A stretch of DNA of 64,000 nt, taken from assembly GCA_963975245.1 (NCBI GenBank), contig CAXBFJ010000002.1, positions 186,001 to 250,000 of the forward strand, written 5' to 3'. Positions within the stretch are counted from its first letter, which is position 1; each line of letters begins with the position of its first letter. This stretch comes from Panacagrimonas sp963975245. Its GTDB lineage: Bacteria > Pseudomonadota > Gammaproteobacteria > Nevskiales > Nevskiaceae. Positions 1-10,319 of the stretch are shown here, in pieces. The notes beneath the pieces are model-generated. The model worked only from the letters and a program-made list of their open reading frames with translations, did not search any database and was not told where the DNA came from. The translations under genes were made by a program, and so were the position numbers.

Positions 1-1086
1 TACGCGGACAAGCTGACCGATGGGCACAAGGCGCTGCTCAACAAGTACCCAACCTACAAGATGCCGCTGTACAAGACGGTTCGCACCGGCTTCTTCCCGA
101 AGGAAATCTACGAAGCAACCAAGAAGAACGCCACCAGTGCCAAGCTTGAAGGAACAGACCTGGTTACCGGCGCAAAGATTGGTTTCCCGTTCCCGATTCC
201 CAAGAGCGGCGCCGAAGTGATCTGGAATCACCGCATGAAGTATCGCGGCAATGCGGTCACCCGTTACAACAACCAAGCCATCGTCAAGTCCGACGGCAGC
301 TATCAGATCACCAAGCTGACCGAAGAAGTAAAGTTCAAGTACGCCAACTACAAGGATCCGGCGGAAGAGGGCAACAAGTATCTGCTGATGTATTTGTCTG
401 AAACGGTCTCGCCACCGCGCGTTGCAGGTCAGCTGACCTTGGCGCACGAGTTGATTGGTCCTGACGCAGGTTCGGGTCGCGCTGCTTGGATTTTCTCGCC
501 CGGTCTGGGGCGTGTGAACCGCGCACCGGATGTGGGTTATGACAACCCGGCGGTGGGCACGGACAACGAGCAGTACTTCGATCAGATTGACGTGTTCAAC
601 GGATCGCTGGACCGCTACAACTGGAAGCTGATTGGCCGAAAGGAAATGTACATCCCGTACAACTCCTACCAGATCAATTCACCGCTGGTGAAGTATGCAG
701 ATCTGCTCAAGCCGTTCCACGTTAATCAGGATGAAGCACGCTACGAATTGCATCGCGTGTGGGTCGTCGAAGCCACGGTTCGTGACGGCGTTCGCCACAA
801 CTTTGCCAAGCGCGTCTTTTATGTTGATGAAGACAGCTGGTCCATCGCAGCAGTTGATTGCTACGACGGCCGCGGCGAAATGTGGAAGGTGCAGGAAGCG
901 CATCTGATCACCGCGCCCTTCGTCCCGACGGTGACTGGATCTCCTGAAATCATCTATGACCTCCAGAGCACGCGCTACTTCGTAACTGCGCTGGCCAATG
1001 AGGACAAGATTTCGGATTTCCACGCATCTTTCAGTGACAAGGAATTCCAGCCCTCAGCGCTGAAAAAGAAATCACGCAGCAAATAA
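1..1086 (+). CDS. DUF1329 family periplasmic protein (5' end cut off)
   Basis: The reading frame is open from the first base, so the N-terminus lies outside the window; the visible part is about 361 residues. It matches the DUF1329 family, whose members are exported and thought to have a LolA/LolB-like beta fold. Family features visible here include the WNHR segment, repeated aromatic YNSYQI-type strands, and the late segment VDEDSW followed by the C-terminal IYDLQS/RYFV part. Family genes often sit beside DUF1302 and RND/MMPL transporter genes; the upstream partner cannot be seen. A paralogue lies at 28006-29343. The substrate is unknown. A strong terminator follows, so this is the last gene of its transcript. 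Confidence 0.9.
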   Translation, partial: YADKLTDGHKALLNKYPTYKMPLYKTVRTGFFPKEIYEATKKNATSAKLEGTDLVTGAKIGFPFPIPKSGAEVIWNHRMKYRGNAVTRYNNQAIVKSDGSYQITKLTEEVKFKYANYKDPAEEGNKYLLMYLSETVSPPRVAGQLTLAHELIGPDAGSGRAAWIFSPGLGRVNRAPDVGYDNPAVGTDNEQYFDQIDVFNGSLDRYNWKLIGRKEMYIPYNSYQINSPLVKYADLLKPFHVNQDEARYELHRVWVVEATVRDGVRHNFAKRVFYVDEDSWSIAAVDCYDGRGEMWKVQEAHLITAPFVPTVTGSPEIIYDLQSTRYFVTALANEDKISDFHASFSDKEFQPSALKKKSRSK

Positions 1087-1112
1087 TCAATCGCTGCAAG
1101 AGAAGCAGAACA

Positions 1113-1143
1113 GACGCCGGGCAATTGCCCGGCGTCTTTTTTT
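1113..1143 (+). terminator. Rho-independent terminator after the DUF1329 gene
   Basis: A perfect 10-bp stem (GACGCCGGGC / GCCCGGCGTC) closes a 4-nt AATT loop and is followed by seven T residues. It starts 27 bases after the stop codon at 1086. Confidence 0.93.
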
Positions 1144-1209
1144 GTCTCGGGTACGTAGTATCGGGGCCACGTCATATACATGATGGGTCCGCTCTCAAAG
1201 GTTTTCGAT

Positions 1210-1668
1210 ATGCCTGACAATTTCATTGCCCCCAAGGTTGTACTGCTCGGCGCTTGTACTCTGCTCTTGGCTGCCTGCGGCATGGGCAGCGCCAATCTGA
1301 AAGGTGATGCCGCAACATTGGCGGCTTGTGATAGCGGGCCGCACTGCGTGTCCTCGCAGAGCGCAGACCCAGAACGCCAAGTCCAACCCTTGCACTATTC
1401 CGGCGGGCGCGAGGCAGCACGCAAGCGTTTGCTAGCCGTTCTGGGGGCACAGGAACGCCTCACGCTAGTGACGACGACGCCGGACTATATTCACGCGCAA
1501 GTCACAACGCCGCTGATGCGATACGTCGATGATCTGGAATTTCTGTTCTCGGCCAACTTCCCGTTGATCGACGTTCGCTCCTCAAGCCGTATTGGCTACT
1601 ACGATTTCAATGCGAACCGCAATCGCGTCGAGGGCATTCGTGAGCAATTTCAGCAGACACTTGATTGA
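1210..1668 (+). CDS. DUF1499 family lipoprotein
   Basis: 152 residues. The start at 1210 is chosen because AAAGG lies about 8 bases upstream and the protein then begins with a compact lipoprotein signal ending LLAAC (lipidated Cys at residue 23). An in-frame ATG at 1180 would add ten residues without a better ribosome site. The C-terminal half matches DUF1499, a small domain of unknown function with strand-rich segments such as DYIHAQV and the ending YYDFNANRNRVEGIREQF. Expected to be a membrane-anchored periplasmic lipoprotein. It converges on the alpha-2-macroglobulin gene, with 11 bases between stops. Confidence 0.82.
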   Translation: MPDNFIAPKVVLLGACTLLLAACGMGSANLKGDAATLAACDSGPHCVSSQSADPERQVQPLHYSGGREAARKRLLAVLGAQERLTLVTTTPDYIHAQVTTPLMRYVDDLEFLFSANFPLIDVRSSSRIGYYDFNANRNRVEGIREQFQQTLD

Positions 1669-1679
1669 CGCAGCGCAGA

Positions 1680-4600
1680 TTACTCAGATGCCTTGACTGT
1701 TATCCGGGACGGTGCAGATAGTGCGCGAATCTCCGGGCTGTACATGCCTTCTCCGTATGCTGACGGTACAGTGAAGACGCCTGTGTTCGTGGCCTTGATG
1801 CGATAGACGATCTCACTGACAGAAGGATTCAGAGAAACGTAGAACACATTGCGGTCTTCACGGAAATCCGCGTAAGAGATGAAGGCGTTCGTACCCGGCT
1901 GGCAGACCGGACAGCGCGCCGTGACACCGCGCGTTGGCGTGCTGCCTTCTTGTGGATCCGGTTCTTCCGACTGACTGTCCTTGGGTGGAATCACGAGTTC
2001 AAAACCGCCAGGCAGCAGGTCAACCAGCGCAACTCGTGTGTAGCTCTTCTTGGAGAGCGAACGATAACGCAGGCGTACAGTGATCTCCTTGCCGAGTTCA
2101 ACCTGCTCCACTGACGAGCCATCAGCATTGACGTATTCACGCTGTATCTCGAAGCCATTCTTCAACGCTTGCGGAACAGGCTCACGATCAAAACCGCTCT
2201 GCGAAATGATTGAAAAAGCAGGCAGCTGGCTGTCGTTGGCGAACCGCATCTTGCCGGTATCAAGTGCCAAATCTGTGTTGGGCATCAGGCTGTCAGGCAG
2301 CTCGATCTGTTCCAGCTGCCCGTCCTGCTTGACCACGCTGGCAGTCAATGCACCGTCCACCTGCGGAGCAATTGCAGTCGCATAGGCATCGAGAGCCAGC
2401 AGGCTGCTCGCCGCAGACAGCGCGTGATAGCGATGCTCATTGATCCGTTTCACCAGCTGTTCCATGAAAGTCGGCGGCACATTCTTGAGTTGTTCCGGAA
2501 AATGTCGCGATGCCAGATACAGCAGCTCGGCGTCGGCGGTCATCGAGTCATGCCAGGAATCAGTGCTGCTCTGAACCTGCCAATCGATGCGAGAAAACAT
2601 TTGCGCGGCCTCGCGCTGCTGCTTCATCAAATGCATGGCACTGGCCAGGTAGGCCGCTACGATGTCGCGTTTCCAGTGTTTCGCATATCGCGCCTCCAAT
2701 CGTTCTCGCAGCCCGCTGGCTTGTGCGCCCAACGTCCGGCCCTGACGTGTCAGCAGATACAAGGCGTAAGCACTGTTGCGTTCCTGCGCCAAATCATCGC
2801 TGTCGCGTGAAGCCAGGTCCTCAAGATATCGATTGCCACGGTCGAGCAGGTCCTGCGGCACATTCAGGTTTCTTTCGCGCGCTTCAATCAACACATGCTG
2901 CGCATAGACCGAAACGAACTCCTGAGTTTCAAAGCCGCCCGGCCAGTAGCGATAAGCCCCGTCCGGATTCTGCCTTGCGCGCAATTCATCGATGAGTTCA
3001 TTTAGCGCGGATGACTGCGTTGATTGATCGCTCGAAAATTCCGGTCTCTGCGCAAGTACCACGGCGGGCATGGCCTTGCTGACCAGCTGTTCGGTGCAGG
3101 CATACGCATAATTTCGCAGATAGTCAGAAAAGCCGTGGGCCAAGCCCAGAGGCAACGCCGAGATGCCGACCTTCTGATTGGCATGCGCCGGGTGGAGCCT
3201 GCGCTCCACGGCAACGTCAAGCGTCTTTCCGCTTGGGACCACGCCCGCCTGGACGCTGGTTCGATAAACACTGGCGGGCCGCACGGAAATCCCGATCGTT
3301 CGAGCGGCAGCATATTCTCCCGACCGCGACTCGAACTTCAGCTCGGCGTTGCCAAGTTCTTCTTGAGCTTTGAGCCGAAAGCGCACAGAGGTCTCATCGC
3401 CTTCAGCAAGTGAGATCGTCTGTTTCGCCTCGCCGAGAATCTTCAAGGCCCCAGGGACTTGCAGTGAAACGCTTGGCTTTGCGCTGGCCCCTGAGCCTTG
3501 TGCCTGATTGGAGATGCCCAGGCTGATCTCGAACTCGTCACCAGGGGCAACAAAGGTCGGTGCGTTGGGAGACAGAACAAAATCGGCGCGCACCCGCGTA
3601 TCTGCTCTGGCGATGCCAATGCGCTTGTCAGACACCGCGACAGCGTAGATGCGCAGATTGCCGTTGAAATGATCCGGTACCTTGTACTCCAGTTTGCGCG
3701 GCGTGCGGTCTGAATCGACGATGCCCGACCAGTACGCAACTGGCGGATCATTCTTTCTCTTGAACGGATTCAAGTGCTTTGCAAGCAGTGCGTCTGCATC
3801 TCCACCTGCTGCTGCACGTGTTTGCATGTGACGAAAGTCGGGCAAGATCAAGTCGAGAATCTGAACAGTGCTGACATCCAGGCTTCTTTTCTGAAACAGG
3901 TAGCCCAGCGGGTCGGGTGATGCATAGCGTGCGACCTGTAGTACACCTTCATCGACGGCGAACAGGACCAGCTTGGCCGGTTCGCTGGTTTGATAGGTGA
4001 ACTCTGCCGTGTGACCAGGCTTGAGCTTCTCAGGAACCCGTAGGGTCACCTCGCTTTTTCGCGCGCTGATGTTGATGGAGAACGGTGCGACGCCGTAGCT
4101 CAGAGGACTGGTATAGATTTCACTCGAACCCGGATCTCTCACAAAGCTGACATTGACGTAGGCGTTACCTTCCAGTGACTCGGGAATTTCGATGGTCTGC
4201 GTGCTGGCCGTCGTGTCCGTCGAGAACCATTTCCATGCGTAGACCTTGTCTCGCTCGATGGTGATCAGGCCGGAACCGGTGAATGGTGCGTTGACCTGCA
4301 ACTCAAGGGTTTCACCCGGTGCGAAATCCGGTTTCGACAGATTGAGTTGCAGCTCAGCATTCTTCTCCAGTCGCGCGGATAGATTCGCGCTACCGGCAAC
4401 GGTGTAATCCACCCGGGCCAGTTTCTGACCTTGCCCGTCGACCAGGAAATAGGCGTAGCGACCAGGGGTGGCTGTATCCAGCGTCAAGAATGAGCCGGAT
4501 TCATCAACCTCGAACTTGCGTTCTGCGATGGCATGTTCCCGCAAACGCGACTCGTACTTGAAAGTGCCATTGTCCTGTTTGACCAGTGTCGAAAGGTATT

Positions 4601-7598
4601 TCAACTCAACCTGCTTCAGCGTGAGTCCTGATGCTTCCATTTTCTTGAGTTCAGGGTCGATGGCAATGACATGCACTCGGCGATTGCTGTTGCGACCGAC
4701 ATAACCCAGATCACCATCGCTCTTGATGCCAATCAGGTACGGCATGCTCGACACCAGCTGTGTCGTCTGCCCGGCGACGCCACGTCCACTCTGCGCTTCA
4801 AAGCCCTGAGCGATGAGCTGCAATTGATAGCTTGCCTTGGCGAAGCGATCGAGACGTAGCGGGAGGCTCGCCTTGCCTTCGTCATCAGTTGTGGCTTCAG
4901 GCAGTTCGTCAGTAAAGCCCTGCTGTGCAGACTGTGGGTCACTGAACGTATAGTCCGTGTACCGTGCAAACTGAGGGACTACGGGCGAGAGTCTGAGAGT
5001 TGTCGTAACGCGCCGGTTCTGAGCCGGCGCATCAAACAGATTTCGCAGGCTGATCCGTGCCTGAAGCTCCTCAGGCGACACCCATCCAAGTGCTTTCTGC
5101 TTTGAAAGTGCAACCGACATTTTCATGCGATCAGGCTGGAAGTCGCGTACCAGCACAGTGACCGACCCGATCAGGTCATTGCGGTGACGATTCTTGACGA
5201 TCGAAAGATTGAAGGTCCAGGTACCTGCGGCGGCGGTGCCGTCTGTTTCCTGAATAATTTCTTCAAAGCCGGCATCAGAAAGCGCAATGCCCTGCTTGCG
5301 AACACGCTGACCGCTGGCATCAAAGACTTCCAGTATCAGTGGCAGCCCCTTCGGCAGCGCACGCCAGTCCTGGGTGCGGACAATGGCGCCGATTCGAATC
5401 TGCTCGCCGGGCCGATAGACGCCGCGGTCTGAAAACAGGTAGGCGCTGAGTGCAGCCTTGTCATCGTGATTGGCAACGCCCCCTACATCGAAGCGGGAAA
5501 GATCAAGATCGCGAATGCGATGATCCAGCGGCAGAAAGCTGGTGTCCCCATTTTTTTGCGCGAGCACCATGACCGGGCGTTGTTCGCGGCGAAAATCCTT
5601 GAGCGAAGGAAAGCGAACATGGCCGTCAGCGTCACTGATGCGCTGCATGATGGGCTGGCCATTCTGGCCGATGATTTCAAGCGTCACATCCTCGACAGGC
5701 AGTCCGCTATGGATGGACTGCACGAAAATATCAGAGCTGCCGTCCAGGCTTTTCTTGAGCAGCAGACCAAGGTCCGTCACGACCACTAGACGCGTGTCTT
5801 CGACGGCGCGCCGAACCCGATGGCCATGCTCGTTCTCGACTGACGCGTACACCGCGCGCTTGCGCTTTGCATCCCAACCCTGGAGATTCAAGAGAAAGAT
5901 GCCGCGTCGATCTGACTGCGAATCCTTCAGGTACGGTGCCAGATCCAGAGTTCGATATCCGGGCTTGCCCGGTGCGAGTCGGGGCAGGGCTTCGACACTG
6001 CTGAAACGCTCCGAAATGTTGGCCTCGTCAAACGAGTAGTTATTGAAATCCGGATTGGAAAAGCTGCCGCCAGATTGAGAGATCAGATGTTGCAGCTGAT
6101 CTGGCAGCACGCGCGACACTTCCACTCGCATGTCCGGAACATCGCGTGACAGCACATTGAGCAGTTTGGGGCCAGACATGGCCAGCAAAGATCCTTGCGC
6201 GACGATCTTCAACTCGCGTGGATAATCCGGAACCGGTATGACCTGCTCATGGGTCTTGGCGAGCCGATAACCTCCAAAGGCATCAAGGCCCCGGGCAATC
6301 CGCGCATAAAGAAATTGTCCCGGCCTTGCTTTGTATTGCCACGACATGATCGGCGTGCTGGTCTGATCACCAGAGTCGTCCTCTACGCTCAGCCGTTGGG
6401 ACTTCTCAATTACCCGGTTGTCGACACCCCGGGTCCAATCGTAGGCGCGGCCGGGGAAGCGCTTTGCAAATGCCGACTGCGTTTCGGCGTCCGGATGACT
6501 TTCCGGCAGCAGCCAGATTTCCAGATGTTCTCCGGCCTTTTCCTTGGCCACCGGGAAATTGAACTCGGCTACGGCAATCTGATGCGGCTCATCGTTCTCA
6601 TCGCGCGCAAAATTGAGTGAAAAGCGCTCAACGGCGAGTGAATCCCGACCCGGCACCGTGACATCGTCGCTCAGTGTTTCGTCGCTGCGATTGCCGCCGC
6701 GTTCGGCTTGCAAGCCCTCTTCGATGGAGAAGTGCAGCCGTCCCCGTTTTGTCGGCATCTTGAGCGGACCTGCGCTGATGAAGGCGCTTAGATGCAGTTT
6801 GTCGTAGCTGACGGTATAGGGCACCGGACCCAGGTCAGATTCCTGATCCTTGTTGAGCTTGTCGAAGAGCCGGAGGCGGATGCGCTTCTCCAGAGCACCG
6901 GCATCCACAGGATGGCTGAAGCTCAGGGTCATCACCGCTTTTTTGTCGTCCGCCACCTCCGGGTTCTGGCTGAACTCTGTGTCCTTGATCTGCGCTACAA
7001 ATGACGGCGATGTGAACTCGAACGCGTCGCGCGCGAGTTGCAGATGCTCAGCGTGGAATTTTCTTCCTGCGAATTCAACTTCAAAGACCTGTCCTATCGG
7101 CCAGTCTTCGGATGGATCAAACCGCAGTGTCTGGTCGTCGTCCCAGCGCCACTGGCCAGGATGCGCAGGCGCAAGGCTGATGCCGTACTGGCTGGCATCG
7201 ATGATTTTGTCGATGGCTTCAATGGGTGCAGCAGATTCAGAGAATCGAACCAGTAGCGGATTGGGTTCGCCGGGGGGATCGCACTCGTAGCAGGTCCGCT
7301 CCGGTGCCTCGACTTCAAATGTCAGACGCTCGGGCTTGGGTTGCTGCTGGTACCAGCGCCAGCCGTAAACGCCTGCCGCACTGATTGCGAGGAAAAGCGC
7401 AATGAGGCCAATTCCCCGTCCCGGATGCGCACGTAGGCTAGATGCGGCGGACCTGCAGCGCCGGCCGAGAAACCGTAGCCAGTTCGGCGCCCGCCACTCA
7501 ATAGATCCGAAGACGGCCGAGAACAGTGCGGCAATCAGGGCGCCGCAGGCGCGCAGAAAGCGCACAAGGGCAGGGCTTTTCGAGTCTGATGCAGCCAT
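1680..7598 (-). CDS. Alpha-2-macroglobulin family protein, membrane-anchored, thioester-containing
   Basis: 1972 residues, longer than E. coli YfhM (about 1650). Bacterial alpha-2-macroglobulins are periplasmic protease traps: a bait region is cleaved and a strained Cys-Gln thioester then captures the protease. The thioester motif CTEQ is present at residues 1501-1504. The start has a good CAGGAG ribosome site. The N-terminus has no lipobox; it has hydrophobic stretches at about 16-30 and 62-80, the second a likely signal anchor, followed by a periplasmic chain with a CYEC motif (103-106). A second CxxC (CPVC, 1896-1899) lies near the C-terminus. The usual partner PbpC is not next to it; its neighbours are an acyl-CoA dehydrogenase and a DUF1499 lipoprotein. 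Family assignment is firm; trap function is inferred. Confidence 0.93.
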   Translation of the reverse strand: MAASDSKSPALVRFLRACGALIAALFSAVFGSIEWRAPNWLRFLGRRCRSAASSLRAHPGRGIGLIALFLAISAAGVYGWRWYQQQPKPERLTFEVEAPERTCYECDPPGEPNPLLVRFSESAAPIEAIDKIIDASQYGISLAPAHPGQWRWDDDQTLRFDPSEDWPIGQVFEVEFAGRKFHAEHLQLARDAFEFTSPSFVAQIKDTEFSQNPEVADDKKAVMTLSFSHPVDAGALEKRIRLRLFDKLNKDQESDLGPVPYTVSYDKLHLSAFISAGPLKMPTKRGRLHFSIEEGLQAERGGNRSDETLSDDVTVPGRDSLAVERFSLNFARDENDEPHQIAVAEFNFPVAKEKAGEHLEIWLLPESHPDAETQSAFAKRFPGRAYDWTRGVDNRVIEKSQRLSVEDDSGDQTSTPIMSWQYKARPGQFLYARIARGLDAFGGYRLAKTHEQVIPVPDYPRELKIVAQGSLLAMSGPKLLNVLSRDVPDMRVEVSRVLPDQLQHLISQSGGSFSNPDFNNYSFDEANISERFSSVEALPRLAPGKPGYRTLDLAPYLKDSQSDRRGIFLLNLQGWDAKRKRAVYASVENEHGHRVRRAVEDTRLVVVTDLGLLLKKSLDGSSDIFVQSIHSGLPVEDVTLEIIGQNGQPIMQRISDADGHVRFPSLKDFRREQRPVMVLAQKNGDTSFLPLDHRIRDLDLSRFDVGGVANHDDKAALSAYLFSDRGVYRPGEQIRIGAIVRTQDWRALPKGLPLILEVFDASGQRVRKQGIALSDAGFEEIIQETDGTAAAGTWTFNLSIVKNRHRNDLIGSVTVLVRDFQPDRMKMSVALSKQKALGWVSPEELQARISLRNLFDAPAQNRRVTTTLRLSPVVPQFARYTDYTFSDPQSAQQGFTDELPEATTDDEGKASLPLRLDRFAKASYQLQLIAQGFEAQSGRGVAGQTTQLVSSMPYLIGIKSDGDLGYVGRNSNRRVHVIAIDPELKKMEASGLTLKQVELKYLSTLVKQDNGTFKYESRLREHAIAERKFEVDESGSFLTLDTATPGRYAYFLVDGQGQKLARVDYTVAGSANLSARLEKNAELQLNLSKPDFAPGETLELQVNAPFTGSGLITIERDKVYAWKWFSTDTTASTQTIEIPESLEGNAYVNVSFVRDPGSSEIYTSPLSYGVAPFSINISARKSEVTLRVPEKLKPGHTAEFTYQTSEPAKLVLFAVDEGVLQVARYASPDPLGYLFQKRSLDVSTVQILDLILPDFRHMQTRAAAGGDADALLAKHLNPFKRKNDPPVAYWSGIVDSDRTPRKLEYKVPDHFNGNLRIYAVAVSDKRIGIARADTRVRADFVLSPNAPTFVAPGDEFEISLGISNQAQGSGASAKPSVSLQVPGALKILGEAKQTISLAEGDETSVRFRLKAQEELGNAELKFESRSGEYAAARTIGISVRPASVYRTSVQAGVVPSGKTLDVAVERRLHPAHANQKVGISALPLGLAHGFSDYLRNYAYACTEQLVSKAMPAVVLAQRPEFSSDQSTQSSALNELIDELRARQNPDGAYRYWPGGFETQEFVSVYAQHVLIEARERNLNVPQDLLDRGNRYLEDLASRDSDDLAQERNSAYALYLLTRQGRTLGAQASGLRERLEARYAKHWKRDIVAAYLASAMHLMKQQREAAQMFSRIDWQVQSSTDSWHDSMTADAELLYLASRHFPEQLKNVPPTFMEQLVKRINEHRYHALSAASSLLALDAYATAIAPQVDGALTASVVKQDGQLEQIELPDSLMPNTDLALDTGKMRFANDSQLPAFSIISQSGFDREPVPQALKNGFEIQREYVNADGSSVEQVELGKEITVRLRYRSLSKKSYTRVALVDLLPGGFELVIPPKDSQSEEPDPQEGSTPTRGVTARCPVCQPGTNAFISYADFREDRNVFYVSLNPSVSEIVYRIKATNTGVFTVPSAYGEGMYSPEIRALSAPSRITVKASE

Positions 7599-7697
7599 GC
7601 AAGGCGCTCCTGAGCATGATGTCGGGAGCGCCTATTCTAGGCAAGACGAGGATTCATGGAATGACGAGCGCGTGCAAAGTCAGTGCAACGCTCAACT

Positions 7698-9518
7698 TCA
7701 CTCAAAGATGAAGCTGTCCACCGGCATGCGCGTCATGGACTTGCTGTTCTTCGTCATCGAGGTCGCGTGAGCTTCCGCACGCGGCAGAATGTGATCGAAA
7801 TAGAAGCGAGCGGTCGCAATCTTGGCCTTGTAGAAAGCCGGGCTCTCATCGCCATTTTCCTGCGCCAGACGCTGGGATGCGGCGGCGGCCTGCAGGGCCC
7901 AGAAGTACGCCATCGTCACGTAGCCCGAATACATCAGGAAATGATGACTGGCGCTGGATACGACGTCTCGATCCTTGCGCGCTGTGAGCATGATGCGCAT
8001 GGTCAGCACATTCCACTCTGCGGCCAGTGAAGCCATCTTGGTGGCAAAGCGCCGCATCTTGGGATGGCGCATGTGCTCGACCGAGAACTTTGCGAAGAGC
8101 GTCGTGAACTCTCTCACAGCCTTGCCGCGTGTCTGGATCAGGACTTTGCGTCCCAGCAGATCCAATGCCTGAATGCCGGTGGTGCCTTCGTACAGCGTGG
8201 CAATGCGCGCGTCACGGGCAATCTGCTCCATGCCGTGCTCGCGGATATAACCGTGTCCGCCAAAAACCTGCATGCCCTGATTGGCCGCTTCCAGGCCCAT
8301 CTCGGTCAGGAAGCCTTTCAGGATGGGAGTGAAGAAGCCGAGCTTGTTGTCCCATTCCTTGTACTTCTCATCATTCTTTTCAATGATGCCGTTGGTCATG
8401 TGATCCGCGTACTGCGCAGCGAAATAGATCATTGCGCGGCCACCTTCGGCGATGCACTTCTGCGTCAGCAGCATACGGCGAACGTCGGCGTGATGAATCA
8501 GTGCATCAGCAACCTGGTCAGGCTCCTTCTTGCCGGAAAGCGCACGCATGGAGCGACGATCCTTGGCATATGCCAAAGCCCCCTGAAAAGAGAGCTCGGC
8601 ATGGCAGACGCCTTGAATGGCGGTGCCGATCCGTGCCGTGTTCATGAAAGTGAACATGGCTTCCAGGCCCTTATTGGGTTCGCCGATGAGGTAGCCGGTC
8701 GCGCTGTCGAAATTCAAAGTGCAGGTGGCTGATGCCTTGATGCCCATCTTGTGCTCGATGGAAGAACACACCACACCATTTCGCTCGCCAACACTGCCGT
8801 CAGCATTGGGAATGAATTTGGGAACGATGAACAGAGAAATGCCGCGTGTTCCCGGAGGCGCGTCGGGAAGGCGAGCCAACACGACGTGAATGATGTTCTC
8901 GGTGAGGTCGTGCTCGCCGGCGGAGATGAAAATCTTGGTGCCGTTGATGGCGTAGCTGCCATCGCCCTTGTCTTCTGCCTTGGTCTTGACCTGGCCCAGG
9001 TCGGTTCCGCATTGCGGCTCGGTCAGACACATGGTGCCAGACCATTTTCCTTCGACCAGCGGCGGCATGTAGGTCTGCAGTTGCTCCGGCGTGGCGTACT
9101 GCATGATCGTGTTCATCGCGCCCAGCGACAAACCGGGGTACATCGTGAAAGACCAGTTCGCTGTGCCGGTCATTTCTGACTTGATCAGCCCCAATGACAT
9201 GGGCAGGCCCTGCCCACCAAACTCTTCAGGGTGAGACAGCCCTTGCCAGCCGCCCTCTACAAACTGGTTATAGGCTTCCTTGAAGCCCTTTGGTGTGCGG
9301 ACTTCGCCATTTTCAAAATGGCAGCCTTCTTCATCGCCAGAAATATTGAGTGGCGCGAGCACCTCTTCGCAGAGCTTGCCGCATTCCTCAAAGATGCTGG
9401 CGACGGTTTCCGCATCGGCGTCCTTACCGTTTGAAAGGGACGCGTAATGAGCCGGAAAGTCGAAGACTTCGTTCAGCAGGAAGCGCATGTCGCGCAGGGG
9501 TGCCTTGTAAGTCGGCAT
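7698..9518 (-). CDS. Acyl-CoA dehydrogenase, large C-terminal-domain type
   Basis: 606 residues, the length of the roughly 600-residue acyl-CoA dehydrogenases that carry an extra C-terminal domain (the DmdC-like group; many work on medium or long acyl-CoA). Order: N-terminal helical domain, middle beta domain with the CLTEPQCGTD FAD-binding segment, and C-terminal helical domain. The likely catalytic base is Glu444 in the YEGTTGIQ segment. The ribosome site GCGGAG precedes the ATG. It probably introduces the 2,3 double bond in an acyl-CoA, using FAD and passing electrons to ETF. Chain-length preference cannot be read from sequence. It stands alone, 99 bases upstream of the alpha-2-macroglobulin gene on the same strand. 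Confidence 0.93.
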   Translation of the reverse strand: MPTYKAPLRDMRFLLNEVFDFPAHYASLSNGKDADAETVASIFEECGKLCEEVLAPLNISGDEEGCHFENGEVRTPKGFKEAYNQFVEGGWQGLSHPEEFGGQGLPMSLGLIKSEMTGTANWSFTMYPGLSLGAMNTIMQYATPEQLQTYMPPLVEGKWSGTMCLTEPQCGTDLGQVKTKAEDKGDGSYAINGTKIFISAGEHDLTENIIHVVLARLPDAPPGTRGISLFIVPKFIPNADGSVGERNGVVCSSIEHKMGIKASATCTLNFDSATGYLIGEPNKGLEAMFTFMNTARIGTAIQGVCHAELSFQGALAYAKDRRSMRALSGKKEPDQVADALIHHADVRRMLLTQKCIAEGGRAMIYFAAQYADHMTNGIIEKNDEKYKEWDNKLGFFTPILKGFLTEMGLEAANQGMQVFGGHGYIREHGMEQIARDARIATLYEGTTGIQALDLLGRKVLIQTRGKAVREFTTLFAKFSVEHMRHPKMRRFATKMASLAAEWNVLTMRIMLTARKDRDVVSSASHHFLMYSGYVTMAYFWALQAAAASQRLAQENGDESPAFYKAKIATARFYFDHILPRAEAHATSMTKNSKSMTRMPVDSFIFE

Positions 9519-9639
9519 GGAAAACTCCGCAATTCAAAGAAGGATTGAGCGGAGTGTTGTCTTCTGGCGCGGCTGCCACATTGGCCGAAGGCGGCTCTTC
9601 AGTGTCGCTTCGGTCTGCAATGACCCTGTAGACAAAGGG

Positions 9640-9715
<76 letters not shown>

Positions 9716-9788
9716 AAATTTTCGGAGCGGAGTTTATCTGAGCGCGGCTCTGCGCGCAGTATTTGTCTGACAGATGCGCCAAATCTGT

Positions 9789-10319
9789 TTAATCGTCCTC
9801 GTCCGGTTGTCCCGGGAAAAGGACGTCATGAAAGCCAAATTGGCGCATGTCGCGAATCCGCATGGGATACAGCACGCCGTCCAGGTGATCACACTCATGC
9901 TGCACCACGCGCGCATGAAACCCTTCCGCAATACGATCAATGTTCGCGCCGTTTTCATCGATGCCGGTATAGCGCAGCCTGGAATAGCGGGGAACCACGC
10001 CCCGCATGCCCGGGACTGACAAGCAGCCTTCCCAGCCGTCTTCCGTTTCCTCGCTGAGCGGCGTCAGGACGGGGTTGATCAGAACGGTCTCGGGAATGGC
10101 GGGCGCATCCGGATAGCGTGAATTGCGCGCAAAACCGAAGACCACCACGCGCAATTCCACTCCGATCTGAGGTGCCGCCAGACCAGCGCCCTTGTGGGCG
10201 TACATGGTGTCCTTGAGATCGACAATGAGATCTGCGATGTCCCGTGTCATGGCGTCTTCGACCGGCAGGCTTCGCCGCATGAGCCGTTCATCCCCCATGC
10301 GCAGGACGTCGCGAATCAT
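9789..10319 (-). CDS. def: Peptide deformylase
   Basis: 176 residues. Removes the formyl group from the initiator methionine of new proteins. All three family motifs are present: GAGLAAPQIG (44-53), EGCLS with metal-ligand Cys99 (97-101), and HECDH with metal ligands His141 and His145 around catalytic Glu142. Its ATG overlaps the stop codon of the upstream ferredoxin gene (TGATG), so the two are likely co-translated. In many bacteria def sits beside fmt; here it does not, so this may be a secondary deformylase. Confidence 0.95.
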   Translation of the reverse strand: MIRDVLRMGDERLMRRSLPVEDAMTRDIADLIVDLKDTMYAHKGAGLAAPQIGVELRVVVFGFARNSRYPDAPAIPETVLINPVLTPLSEETEDGWEGCLSVPGMRGVVPRYSRLRYTGIDENGANIDRIAEGFHARVVQHECDHLDGVLYPMRIRDMRQFGFHDVLFPGQPDEDD

